DNA of 64,000 bases from Nymphaea colorata (GCF_008831285.2 NC_045141.1:12076106-12140105); one strand, 5' to 3'. Positions 22,934 through 33,239 are shown, counted from the stretch's first letter. Program-made: numbers and translations. The notes: a model not told the origin generated them from the sequence alone.

Positions 22934-23529
22934 CAGCCGATCGTGTCCAAAAAACCAAAAAGTGCTATAGTACACTACAGTGTCCATCGCAGTGCTACAG
23001 TGATTGCTACAGTAACTGCCTTTACTTTTTTCTCAATGAGAAGCCGCGTGTCTTGCTACTTTTACTTTTTTGACGCGTGTGAGATTCCTTCTTCTTTATT
23101 TTCTTTGTCCTCATGCAATGTTGCTTTATATTACATAAAGAAAGTTGGCAAGTACAACAATCTTCTAGAGGCTCCTCGAGATGACTTGCCTCAGGATGTG
23201 ACCCAGTGCTTATCCTGTGGGGTGCGTCACATGGTAAATTTTTATTCTAAAAATTTACAAACATAAAACCCATATTTATCCTAGAGGTTTTTTTTTCAGG
23301 GTAGATTTTGAAGCGATAATCTACAACGCAAATCCTGTTTTTAACTTGGGGGATTTTCCCAAAGAGAAATTCATTATGTTTCTTCTCAAACGGATGATGC
23401 TTAAGTTTTACATGGAAAGCACTATACCCATGGGAAGTTTAACCATAACTTGCAAGGGCCAAGTTTTATAGATCTTGACAAACGTTAGGTTGTAGGGTTA
23501 GGGACTCAGCAGCTTCGTCCCTACTTCTT

Positions 23530-24915
23530 TCAGTTGTTTTCTATTTCTTCTATAATCTCTTTTTCGTATTGTTCATTATTATCCCATCCTTCTTCATCAC
23601 CAACATTCCACTCATCTTCACTGTTGTCTCTGTGAATGACTGCTCCAACATTTTGATCATCACATGTCCATTCTACAGGATTACTGTCGCGGATTTGGCA
23701 GAAATTTACAGAGGCCTGGGTTTATCTGTAGATACTTTGGAAAGGAATATAAAATTTCTCAGTAAGCCAACTATCTGCTAGGAAGATTTGTGTATTTCTA
23801 TCTTCAGCTACCATACAAGTAGTTCTTATCCACCGGGCATGTTGGTCTACAGCAATTGTATAAGCTCTCCAACACTTCAGTTATGAATATACATCTTCTT
23901 TAATTAAAAGAGTTCTAAAAGTTTCTTTAGAATTCAGGTTTGTAGGGGAAATAGTGAAGTGTATATATTGATTGTGATCTCCTATTTTGCTTCACAAAGA
24001 TATTCATACGAAGGAGGAATAGATTCAATGTCTAAGTTAACGTAGCCATAAGACTTTATATCTTCAAGTTTGAACATCCTTCTTAACGTATATGCCATTC
24101 GCCAATGAAAATGAAGATGTTTTACCTGCTCTTCTTTACTAACCAAGATTCTTTTTAAAAATCATTGTTCCAGAAGAGTTTTGGGGGAAAGTTTTATTCC
24201 CTCGATCTCTTGGTCTTGCCACTTTCTAAGGTTAAGGGTGGTTTGTATAATTAAAAATCATTGTTCACATTCACAGAAAGAATTTTCTTCATGGTGGTTG
24301 TGTCTGTGTTTCAGCAGGGGAATTCCAAACCAGGCTTTCTCTTTTTTGAATTTCACGCCATTGTCCTTAATATATTATGCATGTTAACTTGTTCTTTTCT
24401 TTTTGCATTCATCACCAAATGATAGATCTGTTCCTTGACTAATGGAATATTTGGGGGAACTGCCTCCCTTTTTTCTCCTAATTTTCTGATTTCTTCTTCA
24501 ACATGTTCCCTGAGGATTCTGTCTTCTGATTCTAGAGCCCGTATTTGTTCATTTAACTCTTATTTTTTCTTTTTTTTTTCGCCAACTTATTTCTGCTTGA
24601 GCTGCTTTTAGGCTTCTTCCTAGGGTAAGATAAGCATCCAAGCTTTGAGGTCGGAGGGGTATATGATCCGTGGAGAGTTCTGGTAGAGTTTTGGACTGAA
24701 ATTGTCTGTTCTTTAAGTTTAGATGGCTGACTAATAAAGAAATGATTTTTTGGGTATGAGAGATTTCTTTTGTTTTGCTAGAGGTTGTCTAGAAGAACAA
24801 GATATTCTAGATCAAGGATGATGCTTGGAGAGGTTCGAAAGACCAAATTTGAATGAGGTGGGAAGATTGGTATTCATAGGTCTGGGTCAAAGGGCAACTG
24901 GTTTGTAGAGGTCAT
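23530..24915 (-). pseudogene. Viral block B 3' ORF (function unknown), related to block A 3' ORF
   Basis: About 460 codons from ATG 24915-24913 to TGA 23532-23530, broken by several stops and frameshifts. The start (M-T-S-T-N-Q, P-I-F-P-P-H-S-N-L, L-L-D-N-L-stop) and a distal segment (Y-G-Y-V-N-L-D-I-E-S-I-P-P-S-Y-E-Y) align with the 30391-31709 ORF. So does the acidic tail (G-A-V-I-H, E-D-E-W). A charged coiled-coil-like stretch lies at about 24560-24400. The sequence TTATTGCAG, a good splice acceptor, lies 6 bases before the ATG on the minus strand. Some caulimovirids express a 3' ORF from a spliced RNA. I do not recognise the protein. Confidence 0.65.
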
Positions 24916-25007
24916 CTTATCCTGCAATAAGAAAAATATCAAGTGAAACAATGCATTCTATCTTGTCTACCATGAGTAATATGTATGTGCAGATACCTTA
25001 AATGATG

Positions 25008-25244
25008 TTACATAAAATCGAGAGAAGAATGAGATGAAGATGCTCGAACTCTTACTTGTTTCATGGCCGCAGCTGACTGCTGCATACTTAAAACAATGTC
25101 TAAAAGATTATCACTAACTTTCCTTATTTCGGTGGAGAAAGCAGGGACAAGGTCATGTAATTTTACTCTGGATTGGTCAAGATAACTTATAATTTTATTG
25201 AGTCTTCTTATCTCTGATTCATAAACATCAATGTCTCTATTCAT
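25008..25244 (-). CDS. Viral small coiled-coil ORF after RNase H (78 aa, unknown)
   Basis: Its ATG overlaps the last codons and stop of the RNase H frame (GATGAATAG), the overlap style seen between caulimovirid ORFs. The protein is helical and rich in I, L, E, R and S (R-R-L-N-K-I-I-S-Y-L; L-D-I-V-L-S-M-Q-Q) with no known domain. It is the only small ORF in block B that is fully open and placed exactly where a separate cistron would start. Confidence 0.5.
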   Translation of the reverse strand: MNRDIDVYESEIRRLNKIISYLDQSRVKLHDLVPAFSTEIRKVSDNLLDIVLSMQQSAAAMKQVRVRASSSHSSLDFM

Positions 25245-25530
25245 CTTTTAAAAGTCTACTTAGCATGTCGGCTAGACGATTGTTTTCTCCTTTTATGTGT
25301 TCAAATGTCACTTTATAATTTTGGTTTATAAGGGTGTTTTTAAAGGATATCCATCTTTTCTGGCTTATTCTTTTAGAATTTTTATTTTCATAGAATTTTA
25401 CAATCGCATCACAATCGGTCCTAACTATTATTTCTTTTTTATTTAGCAAAAATAAGCAAAAACTATTGAGCTCATATACTACTGCAAGAATTTCCCAATC
25501 TATACTATTAGAGAGTCTCTTTTCCTTGTA
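25237..25530 (-). pseudogene. Viral RNase H domain
   Basis: Continues the reverse-transcriptase frame after a stop at about 25530. Visible parts are W-E-I-L-A-V-V-Y-E-L-N, the T-D-C-D-A block with the catalytic Asp, and N-R-L-A-D-M-L-S-R-L near the end with the last Asp. This is the caulimovirid RNase H that removes RNA from the RNA/DNA hybrid during reverse transcription. The frame ends at 25237. Confidence 0.8.
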
Positions 25531-26469
25531 TTAGCCGTTGCTATATCTGCAAACGACTTCTGTCGCTTTGGAAGCATACTTGTTGGGTTTTCTTTTTAAC
25601 ACTTCTCCCCACACGTTAATATATCCATCAGTTTTAATTATTAAGAACTCTGAGTCTAGGGGTAGATACATTTCTGGTAAGTGTTTTATTGCTTCCTTAA
25701 CTTTTTCTATTTGTTTCATATCTTCTATATTAAAGGTCTTAACCCCAGTTTGGCCGAGTTTACTATATAATGGGCCAACCATCTTCCTTAGGTCTTTAAT
25801 AAATGGTCTAGCATAGTTTACTAATCCTAAAAACCGTTGAAGGCTTTTAATGTCATATATCTCAAATTCTGAAGCTTTTGTTGCTATATGTGGTTGTAGC
25901 TTGACTTTCCCTTCACCAATTTCTACACCTAAATATTCTATGTGTTTTTTGAAAAACTGTGCCTTTTTGCTACTAATTATAATTCTATTTCGTAAAAATT
26001 CTCCTAATACTATCTTTAAGTGGCCTATATGTTCTGGTTGAGTTTTACTATGAATGAGGATGTCATTTATATAAATACAAACAAATCCTCTATATTGGCT
26101 AAATATCATATCCATTTTTCGTTGGAATATAGCAGGAGCATTTTTTAAACCAAAAGATATGACTAACCATTCAAATCTTCCTAAATGACAAGTAAATGCA
26201 GTCCATTGAATACTATCCTTACGCATTTTTATCAGCCAAAATCTAGATTTTTAGTCAAATTTACAAAATATTTTACTGTGTTGTATACTATTGATTAATT
26301 TAGTTTTATCAGGTATATCATAAGAGTCGTCTATAGTGTTATCATTAAGTCGTCTATAGTCTATGACCATTCTGGATTTTTCATGGACTTGTTCACTATG
26401 CTTATTGACAATAAAGGCAGGACTTCTATGAGAGCTTATGCTTCTCCTTTTGACTCCTAGTTTCAACAA
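25531..26469 (-). pseudogene. Viral reverse transcriptase domain
   Basis: Caulimovirid-type polymerase. From 26469 leftward it reads I-D-Y-R-R-L-N, then W-T-A-F, F-E-W-L-V-I-S-F-G-L-K-N-A-P and F-Q-R-K-M-D. The active-site motif is Y-I-N-D (normally Y-x-D-D, so one catalytic Asp is lost, at about 26070). Next are F-L-G-L-V-N-Y-A-R and G-P-L-Y-S-K in the thumb/connection. An in-frame TAA lies at 26250-26248. The 231-codon piece 25531-26226 is the longest open stretch in the locus. The stop plus the Y-I-N-D change make it inactive. Confidence 0.92.
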
Positions 26470-26493
26470 CTCATTTATATGTGTCTCAAAATC

Positions 26494-27190
26494 TTAGATA
26501 TTTTCGTTTGTGGCGTTTATCTTTTTGTTAGAGATAGTAAATCCTGGGTCTTTTATATGGAGTATGCATTCTATTTTATTACGATCCCAATGTTTCGTAG
26601 GTATTTCTCCTATGATTTCATCATTTTCTAATATTCTGAGTAAATCATTTATTTTTGTACAGCCTGTTTCTAATTTATTATAGATTTTTTGTATATTTAT
26701 AAGGTTATAATTAGGGTATATTTCTAATTCTTCTAGGTCATCTTCTTCTTCTGAGTAAGTTAGATCTACTTTTTCTTTGCAGGCTCTTGGAATTTTACAT
26801 TTACATCCTTTATTTTCATATGATTTCCATTCTGGTACCCAATGAACTTGGTTGTTAAGAAAAGAAAGGTCTGTTCCAGTTATGACACATCCAGCCATAT
26901 TTTCTAGAATGAAATTTAATCCTATAATACATTTTGTACTATCATGTAATTGCATATGTCTAATGAATGTCTTAGGCCCTGGTTGGTAGGCAGTATGTTC
27001 CTCTTCAGAGATTCTAAAAGCTATTTTATATTTGCGTATCTCTTCATCATATTTATGTAAGGATCCATCCATTTGTTCTCCCCAAAGTTGTAAGGCAGGG
27101 TCTAAGCTTCTATGATACTTTGGTGGGACTAATGCCTTGTCTAACACCAAAACACTACATTCGGTGTCTATTATGGCATCTATTTCTAAT
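26494..27190 (-). pseudogene. Viral aspartic protease (retropepsin) region
   Basis: Reads E-I-D-A-I-I-D-T-E-C-S near 27165, where the catalytic D-T-G has become D-T-E. A 218-codon open piece (26494-27150) continues into the linker before the reverse transcriptase and includes an acidic patch (S-E-E-E-D-D-L-E-E-L-E). Caulimovirid retropepsins cut the viral polyprotein. This copy would be inactive, whereas the duplicate at 21343-22361 keeps D-T-G. Confidence 0.8.
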
Positions 27191-27295
27191 TTCTATTTTT
27201 CTATTTTGAATATACAAGGAATTCTGATAGTTGTTCTTCTTTGTTCCTTATGGTCTATCTTCATATTGGGAAAGGTTATGGTAGTTAGTGTCCTT

Positions 27296-27496
27296 TCACC
27301 TTTTTCTTAAAATTATGCTTTTACCTTTGTTGTTGGTATTCGGTATCTCGTAATTCATTGGATCAAGTCTAACTATCTTGTCTTCTAAGGATCCTATCTT
27401 TAGTTCAGCTGCAGCTAAAGTTCTTTCTATATCATCTATTTTATTTTCTACTATAAGGATTCTTTTTTCTATAGTATCGTCTTCTCGTCCTACCAT
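27296..27496 (-). pseudogene. Viral coiled-coil segment upstream of protease
   Basis: A 66-codon open stretch with heptad-like pattern (I-E-K-R-I-L-I-V-E-N-K-I-D-D-I-E, then L-K-I-G-S-L-E-D-K-I). It lies between the Cys-rich motif and the protease. Probably part of the block B polyprotein. Confidence 0.5.
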
Positions 27497-27512
27497 TTTT
27501 TTCTAGAATAAA

Positions 27513-27704
27513 TTAATTGATACGGTCTTTCTTCCAAACAGAATTACATGATTCGGTCATACAAATCTTGCATTGGAATCTAAGTTCTATACTAGGATAC
27601 CCATTACAGAAGATGCATGAGTGGTCACTACTTCCTGATCTATGCTTCCATTCATGTTCATGTTTATATTCTATTTTTGCTAAAGTTCTCGAAATATAAT
27701 CCAT
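27513..27704 (-). pseudogene. Viral Cys-rich motif segment (CX2CX11CX2CX4C)
   Basis: A 63-codon open stretch with cysteines spaced C-x2-C-x11-C-x2-C-x4-C. This equals the second Cys-rich motif of badnavirus-type polyproteins except for the final Cys. In those viruses it lies after the coat-protein zinc knuckle and before the protease, which is where it sits here if block B continues from block A. Confidence 0.6.
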
Positions 27705-27949
27705 GTTTAGCGTTATATTATTTGCTTAATTTCATTTTTTAATTTTATGATTTCAATATAGTTTTGATTAGGATTTTGAGGGTATTTTAAGGTTTGTTAT
27801 TGTAAGACTTCAATATTATCTTTATATTCCTGGAGGCTTCCAATTTTGCTTATGATGGTGGCTAATTGGTCTTTCAAGTATCTTTGGTTTTCTAATATTT
27901 CTTTAAGAATATTTTTTCTAAGTTTATCAAATATGGGTTGCCAAACGGT

Positions 27950-28162
27950 CTAATTCTTTATATTGTAGGATTCTAGGTTTTGTGTTAAAGAAATGTGTAG
28001 ATCGGTTATACCATTTAGTTGTTGAGACATGGAACTAGTGTCTTCATTATGAAGTAAATGTTTTCCACTTTGGAAATAACAAGTATGACTGAATTGATTG
28101 TTTTTTATAGTGCTCTTAGTTTTTTGGTATAATTCTAAGTTTAGATATTCTAGTCGATTCAT
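27950..28162 (-). pseudogene. Viral block B 5' ORF fragment (70 codons, unknown)
   Basis: Open stretch beginning M-N-R-L-E-Y-L-N-L-E-L-Y. Probably the N-terminal part of the block B coding region. No domain recognised. Confidence 0.35.
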
Positions 28163-28439
28163 ATGATAGCGTAATGGTACGCCAAACTTTCAAGGTTCAT
28201 ACCATTCATTGTATAAATACTCTTCATGGTCTGAGTAGTCTGAGTAACTATCGTCTAATTGATAATGTGCATAATATTCTAACATACGCCATTGTTCCCC
28301 TATCTTATTACTAAACACTAATCGTTTTAATTTTTTATAAATTTCTTAACAATTATAAATTTTTTGAGATATTTTATAACTTTGCATCTAGCTATTTTTT
28401 TTACCTGTTTATCATAAATTTTTTTGTTTGTTTGAATTA

Positions 28440-28640
28440 TCATATTATATCTGTAAGTAGGGTCTTATGTTTTGGGTATATCACAGGATTTAGATATCCT
28501 AGTCTATGCATATAATAATATGAAAGGGAATTCAGTAAACTAATTAAACTACAAAGAGAATAAAGTAATCTAATAAAACTTCTACAAATTTTGGCTAGTA
28601 TAAGAGTATTAAATATTTTTGGATTTTTAAACAAACGCAA
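28440..28640 (-). other. Short ORF in viral leader, block B copy
   Basis: 66 codons (F-K-N-P-K-I-F-N-T-L-I-L-A-K). The same frame is open in the block A leader at 34543-34746 with mostly conservative changes. It may be a leader short ORF or simply follow from shared non-coding sequence. Confidence 0.4.
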
Positions 28641-29354
28641 TTTTCTGAAATCAAAGGGTACGGTTTTTCGAAATTAGAAGGTTCTTGAGTCTACTAGGTA
28701 CTCATCTCTTTTTATACCGCAGTCCTATGTATCATTCATACAACTTCAGATTCTGTTTACGAGTCTTTTGTTTTAGGTTGGAAAAATTCCTTTCACTTGA
28801 ACAAGTTTCTATGAACAGATAACACATCTATTATAAAAAAGAACAAACTAGAACATGGTAAACTTATGGTATGATTCCTCCGATTTTGAAAACTTTTTAG
28901 ATTCTTCTTTCATAGAACACCATGTGTGACACCATGTCATCCCATTCAGACCTCACCGTTCGTGTACTTTTTTCCCCTAAACGTCCTCCTTGCCTCAACG
29001 GGTACTCCTTTCCCACAATAGCCTATTGGTCTTAGAGGATTTACATAGTGGCTCATCCAGAGAATCAAGAACTCAAAAACACGAGAATCATATCATGAAC
29101 AAATCATGTTATAGCAGGTTCTTTCTTATAAATCATGGTTCCTATGCATAGATCTTTGCTAGGGCCAGAACTTCCAACATAAAACATGAATATTAATAAC
29201 AATATCTTATGCAGGCATATGCAAAGATACATTCTTCTAGGGAAGAGACTTTCTCATTCGGCTTATAAGCGAAACGCTAAAGAAAACTTTAAACACACAT
29301 AAAAACTTTCATTAAAAGCAGAACATACTTACAACACCAAGAGTGTACTACTAT

Positions 29355-29366
29355 GCTCTGATACCA
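29355..29366 (-). promoter_or_regulatory. Primer-binding site for initiator tRNA-Met
   Basis: TGGTATCAGAGC on the minus strand, complementary to the 3' end of plant initiator tRNA-Met. It is the standard caulimovirid minus-strand DNA primer site, about 190 bases downstream of TATA. It is degenerate in copy 3 (near 35390) and deleted in copy 1. Confidence 0.9.
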
Positions 29367-29552
29367 AACAGAAAAGAGAGTTAGATTTAAGCACAAAAGC
29401 ATTGGTTCGCTTTTACAACAACATGAGAGGCAGAGGAGTGGAGAAGAAGAAAAGGAAGGGGAGTGAGGAAGGGAGATTGACTCAAGAACTTAAAAGCAAG
29501 TACTCAATGGTGGATGGGTGAGAGGATGATGAGTACAGACGCCAGGGTGGTG

Positions 29553-29560
29553 CTTATATA
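29553..29560 (-). promoter_or_regulatory. TATA box of viral promoter, copy 2
   Basis: TATATAAG on the minus strand within GCCTATATAAGCAC. Transcription would start about 30 bases further left and run into block B. Confidence 0.75.
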
Positions 29561-29693
29561 GGCACCAGATTTCAAAACAAATTACAAATTGGAAAAGGAA
29601 TATGATTCCTTCCCGAACAAGCTAAATACTAGCAAACAAAAGCAGTTACAATCGAAGGAACTCGAAGGTGGACAGCTGTCGTGTGCTGATGGA

Positions 29694-29701
29694 TGACGTG
29701 G
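29694..29701. promoter_or_regulatory. bZIP-type site TGACGTGG, copy 2
   Basis: About 134 bases upstream of TATA, the same spacing as in copy 1. Probable host bZIP binding site by analogy with as-1/G-box elements of caulimovirid promoters. Confidence 0.5.
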
Positions 29702-29732
29702 CAATCAATCGTGTCCAAAAAGCCAAAAATTA

Positions 29733-29893
29733 CTATAGTACGCTACAGTGTCCGCCACAGTGCTACAATGTCCACTGGAGTGCTACAGTACGCTATAGTG
29801 TCCGCAGCAGTACTACAATGTCCACTGGAGTGCTACAGTATGCTACAGTGTCCGCAGCAGTGCTATAGTGACTGCTATAGTAACTGCTACAGT
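29733..29893. repeat. About 50-bp tandem repeats upstream of viral promoter
   Basis: Units built from GTGCTACAGTA, GTGTCCGCAGCAGT and ACAATGTCCACTGGA repeat about three times, with shorter GCTACAGTG sub-repeats. Copy 1 has a contracted version (22960-23020). A plausible enhancer array, or a simple expansion. Confidence 0.75.
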
Positions 29894-30390
29894 AATCACC
29901 TTTGCTTTTTTCTCAATGAGAAGCTGCGTGTCTTGCTACTTTTACTTTTTTGATGCATATGAGATTCCTTCGTCTTTATTTCCTTTGTTCTCACGCAATG
30001 TTGTTTTATATTACATAAAGAAAGTTGGCAACTACAACAATCTTATAAAGGCTCCTCGAGATTATTTGCCTCAGGATGTGACCCAGTGCTTATCCTGTGG
30101 GGTGCATCACAGGGTAAAACCCATATTTATCCTAGAGAGTTTTTTCTAGGGTAGATTTTGAAGAGATAATCTACAATGCAAATCATATTTTTAACTTGGC
30201 AAATTTTCCCAAAGAGAAGTTTATCATGTTTCTTCTCAAACAGATGATGCTTAAGTTTTACATGGAAAGCACTATACCCATGGGAAGTTTAATCATAACT
30301 TGCAAGGGACAAGTTTTACCGATCTTGACAAACATTAGGCTGCAGGGTTAAGGACTCAGCAGCTTTGTCCCTACTTCTTTCAAAGAATGT

Positions 30391-31709
30391 CTACTGCCAT
30401 GTTGGATCAGTATCTTCTTCGCTATCTGAATGTCAATCAAAATGGAGAACTATTGCAGCACCATCATTACCATTGTCTCCGAATTTATGAACTTGCCATC
30501 CTATATTCATTTGGGCAAAATGTTCTCGTAAGCCTGGATTAATATAAATATGGTTTTGGAAAGGTACAACCATATTTACATGTTCAGAATCAGAGATGTA
30601 TATTCTGGTGTTTCTATCTTCTAAGATGAGGTTGTTTGAGTGATGTCATTTTTTCAACTGTTGGGACATCTTGAATTCTCTCCATCTTGTAAGTTCATCA
30701 TACCATTCATCTATACTTGCTTATGGTATGTCTACAAGAGGTAGAGGGGTTTGTAGAGGGGTGGTAAAAGAGTATGTCCGAATGATTATTTCATGTTTTG
30801 CATCACAAGGATAGTCATATGTTGAAGGAATTGTATTAATGTCTAGGTTAACAAATCCTTTTGTGACCCAGTTATTTCTGAAAATTTGTTCTACTATATG
30901 AGCCAGACACCAATTGAACCGTAGCATATGAGTCTGCTCTACTGCCGTTACGATTATCATTTTTATATATCTTTGTTCCATTAATTTCTGTAAGGAAATC
31001 TGCACATCAAATACCTCCATATTTGTCCATTTCTTCAGATTAATGCTTTGCCAGGATGATCCCAAATCCTTTATAACATTTACAAAAAGAGTTATTAGTA
31101 TGCCTTCCTTGCTGAAATTTGACTAAGCAGAATTTTAATCCTTTCTTTCGTAGTTCAGGGTTTCTGGCAAGAAATCTTAATATTTCATGAATATGTCCTT
31201 ATTCTCTCTTTTGCCTCTGGAGTACTATTTTGTAAACTTGTTCTTTTGCTACATCTATTTCTGGAGGAAAACTTTCTCTTTTTTCTTCCCACTCCTTTTT
31301 CATTTCTTTTTCCCACTACTCTTTCAGTAATTCTACTTCGGGTGTTGACTACAGTCATATCTTCTAATTTCTTTTTACAGAGAGTTAGCTTTTTATTAGT
31401 ATCTTCTAACTGTTGGGCTAAGTCCAGAAAAAAAGGGTTTTGGGTAGGTTCGGGAAAGAGCTTGAGTTGATTTTGTGAGATTTGGTTTTGTGTATTCTTG
31501 ATGCTAAGGTAGGTTGCCATGATATTGAGGACTTTAGAGAAGAATGGATTTTTTCTATTGTGTCATAGATTATCTAGTAAAATATGGTCTTTTTGGTCAA
31601 GAGTCATGCCAGACAAGGTGAAGAATGTAAGATTGGAGTCCGGAGAAAAAATAGGCAAGCCTAGGTCTGGGCCTATTTGGATAATATGGGTTTGGCTAGA
31701 AGAGGTCAT
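30391..31709 (-). pseudogene. Viral block A 3' ORF (function unknown)
   Basis: About 440 codons from ATG 31709-31707 (M-T-S-S-S-Q-T-H) to TAG 30393-30391. It is interrupted by an in-frame TGA after D-N-L and later lesions. Open pieces are 31185-31520, with a coiled-coil stretch (L-A-Q-Q-L-E-D-T-N-K-K-L) and a basic K/R-rich segment, and 30721-31065. The distal part (G-F-V-N-L-D-I-N-T-I-P-S-T-Y-D-Y) and acidic tail align with the block B 3' ORF. TTTTGTTTCAG, an acceptor-like sequence with a long pyrimidine tract, ends 5 bases before the ATG. Function unknown. Confidence 0.65.
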
Positions 31710-31776
31710 GTTTTCTGAAACAAAATTTTGTGTTAGAAAAAAAAATATATGATGCTCAAAAATCTACCAAATATTA

Positions 31777-33030
31777 TTAGTCATTATTCATGTTATCCAA
31801 CATATATTGCAGGTTGGTTAAAGTGGAAATTTTGTCTTGGAATTCTTTACCATATTTCCTATTTGATTCGAGTATATTATGACTCATGCGGCTATCACTA
31901 CAAGGTTCTTCATCAGAGGAATTATGATAATGAAATGATCCGTCTATAGAGACAATACTATAGATTCTTTCAGTGTCGCTAATATATTCATCTAAAGCTA
32001 ATACATATTCATTTACACAGTCAACAAGGATTGAGGCCTTATTGTAAAACTTTTTTCGTTTTGAACAATCCCTAGCTAAATGTTCAGCCACAAGTGAAGC
32101 ATGTTAATTTGTTTTTTTATCTTTTGCCTTATAAGTTTTTTGGTGTCTAGGTTCTTTATCATATCTTTGTGATGTATAAATTTGTTTGCAAAAACTATAT
32201 TCTCCTTTTAATTGCTTGGAAATGGTTAGTTTAGTACATTTCTTTACTAGCTCTTCAATAATGAATTGGATTCTTATGCTAATGTTATCTAGTTGAGGTA
32301 TTGTTTTTTTTCTTTGTATTTTTTATGAATCTCAGAGCCCCAATGGATCTGGTAACTTAAGAAATAGGCTCTCTCCTATTTCCTTATTATAAAAACATCC
32401 TGCTAAGAAACTATAATAAAAGAAATCCTGCAAGAAAGGTTTTATATAATGCCAATCTTTAATTTGGAGTTGTTCTAATTTTCTAATCGAATCTTGCTGC
32501 TGTTTATCAAACCCTATATTTGGTTGGTATCATAACAAAAGTAATTGTATTTTGTTAGTGAAGTTATAAATGTTCTTTCCTAATAAAATTTCCTTTTGTA
32601 AGTCTTGGGGATGTTCTCTTTTGTAGGCTTCCCAAGATGCTCTAGTAGTTTCTCCTAAAATTTTTTCTGCCCAAGTATACATTTCTTCTATTGTCCACAT
32701 TTCTTGATTCATTTTGTCTCATTTCCTAGCAACTCGTTGGGACCACATATCTATTACTGAGGGTAATAATTGAGGATCATGGGCACTTATGTTCAAGATT
32801 CTTCCTTTATTTAATAGATCTTTCCTGTCTAAGGTTTCTAAAGACATCCTTTTGCCCTTAGGTTTATAGGTATCTCGCTCTTTATATTCTACATAAGGTC
32901 TTCTGGGAGGTTGTCCATGTGAATAGAATACTACGGGTGAAGTTGATGGGTGTTGAGTTTGTGGTTGATCTTGTGGTGGTCTTTTAGTAGTAATCAAAGA
33001 GGATTCTGGAGCATCTATTTCCACAAGATT
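31777..33030 (-). pseudogene. Viral coat-protein region with zinc knuckle
   Basis: Open pieces 32719-33024, 32530-32712 and 31777-32091 lie in order but in different frames. The middle region has caulimovirid capsid features: W-A-E-K-I-L-G-E-T-T with W-E-A-Y-K-R, then Y-Y-S-F-L-A-G-C-F-Y and L-F-L-K-L-P-D-P-L-G. Near 32095-32060 a C-F-T-C-G half and an A-E-H-L-A-R-D-C half of a CCHC zinc knuckle sit in different frames. A frameshift therefore splits the knuckle. An acidic, serine-rich C-terminal tail follows. The capsid packages the genome; the knuckle binds RNA. Confidence 0.75.
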
Positions 33031-33239
33031 TTTTGAGATTTCATAGGTTTCTATATGTAATTATCTTCTAGCCTATTTATCCTAATATTTCCTTAGGGAT
33101 CTATATATAGGTTATCTTCTTCTTGAATTTTGCCTTCTTCGACTAATTTTATTTCTAGTCTAAGGATGTCTTCTTCTGATAAGTCAAATCCCTTAGGAAG
33201 TAAAATACAATTATGTGTTAAGGCTTCCATCAGTCTTCT

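Larger units (their letters stand above)
22600..23532 (-). repeat. Viral shared region, copy 1 (3' region plus promoter, leader truncated)
   Basis: Matches 29370-30386 across the 3' region, upstream promoter and core promoter. At 22600 it jumps to leader sequence corresponding to about 29130. This skips roughly 230 bases including the primer-binding site. TATA is at 22788-22795 and a TGACGTGG element at 22926-22933. Confidence 0.85.
28459..30386 (-). repeat. Viral shared region, copy 2 (complete: 3' region, enhancer repeats, promoter, PBS, leader)
   Basis: Separates block A from block B. Its left part (28459-29545) matches 34506-35545 and its right part (29370-30386) matches 22600-23532. It is therefore the only complete copy. 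On the minus strand the order is end of block A 3' ORF, about 500 bases of 3' region, repeat array, TGACGTGG, TATA, primer-binding site and a leader of about 900 bases. Confidence 0.9.

Noticed and set aside
22916-23266. 116-codon plus-strand ORF
   Set aside because: Lies across the viral 3' region and promoter on the opposite strand. The homologous 29693-30149 frames differ by shifts, so it is not conserved as protein.
29733-29893. Repeats upstream of the viral promoter resembling a repeat-spacer array
   Set aside because: The spacers are themselves repeats. It is an expanded GCTACAGTG-type minisatellite.
29668-30149. Plus-strand ORFs of 66-93 codons
   Set aside because: Cys/Ser/Val-rich translations of the repeat array upstream of the viral promoter.
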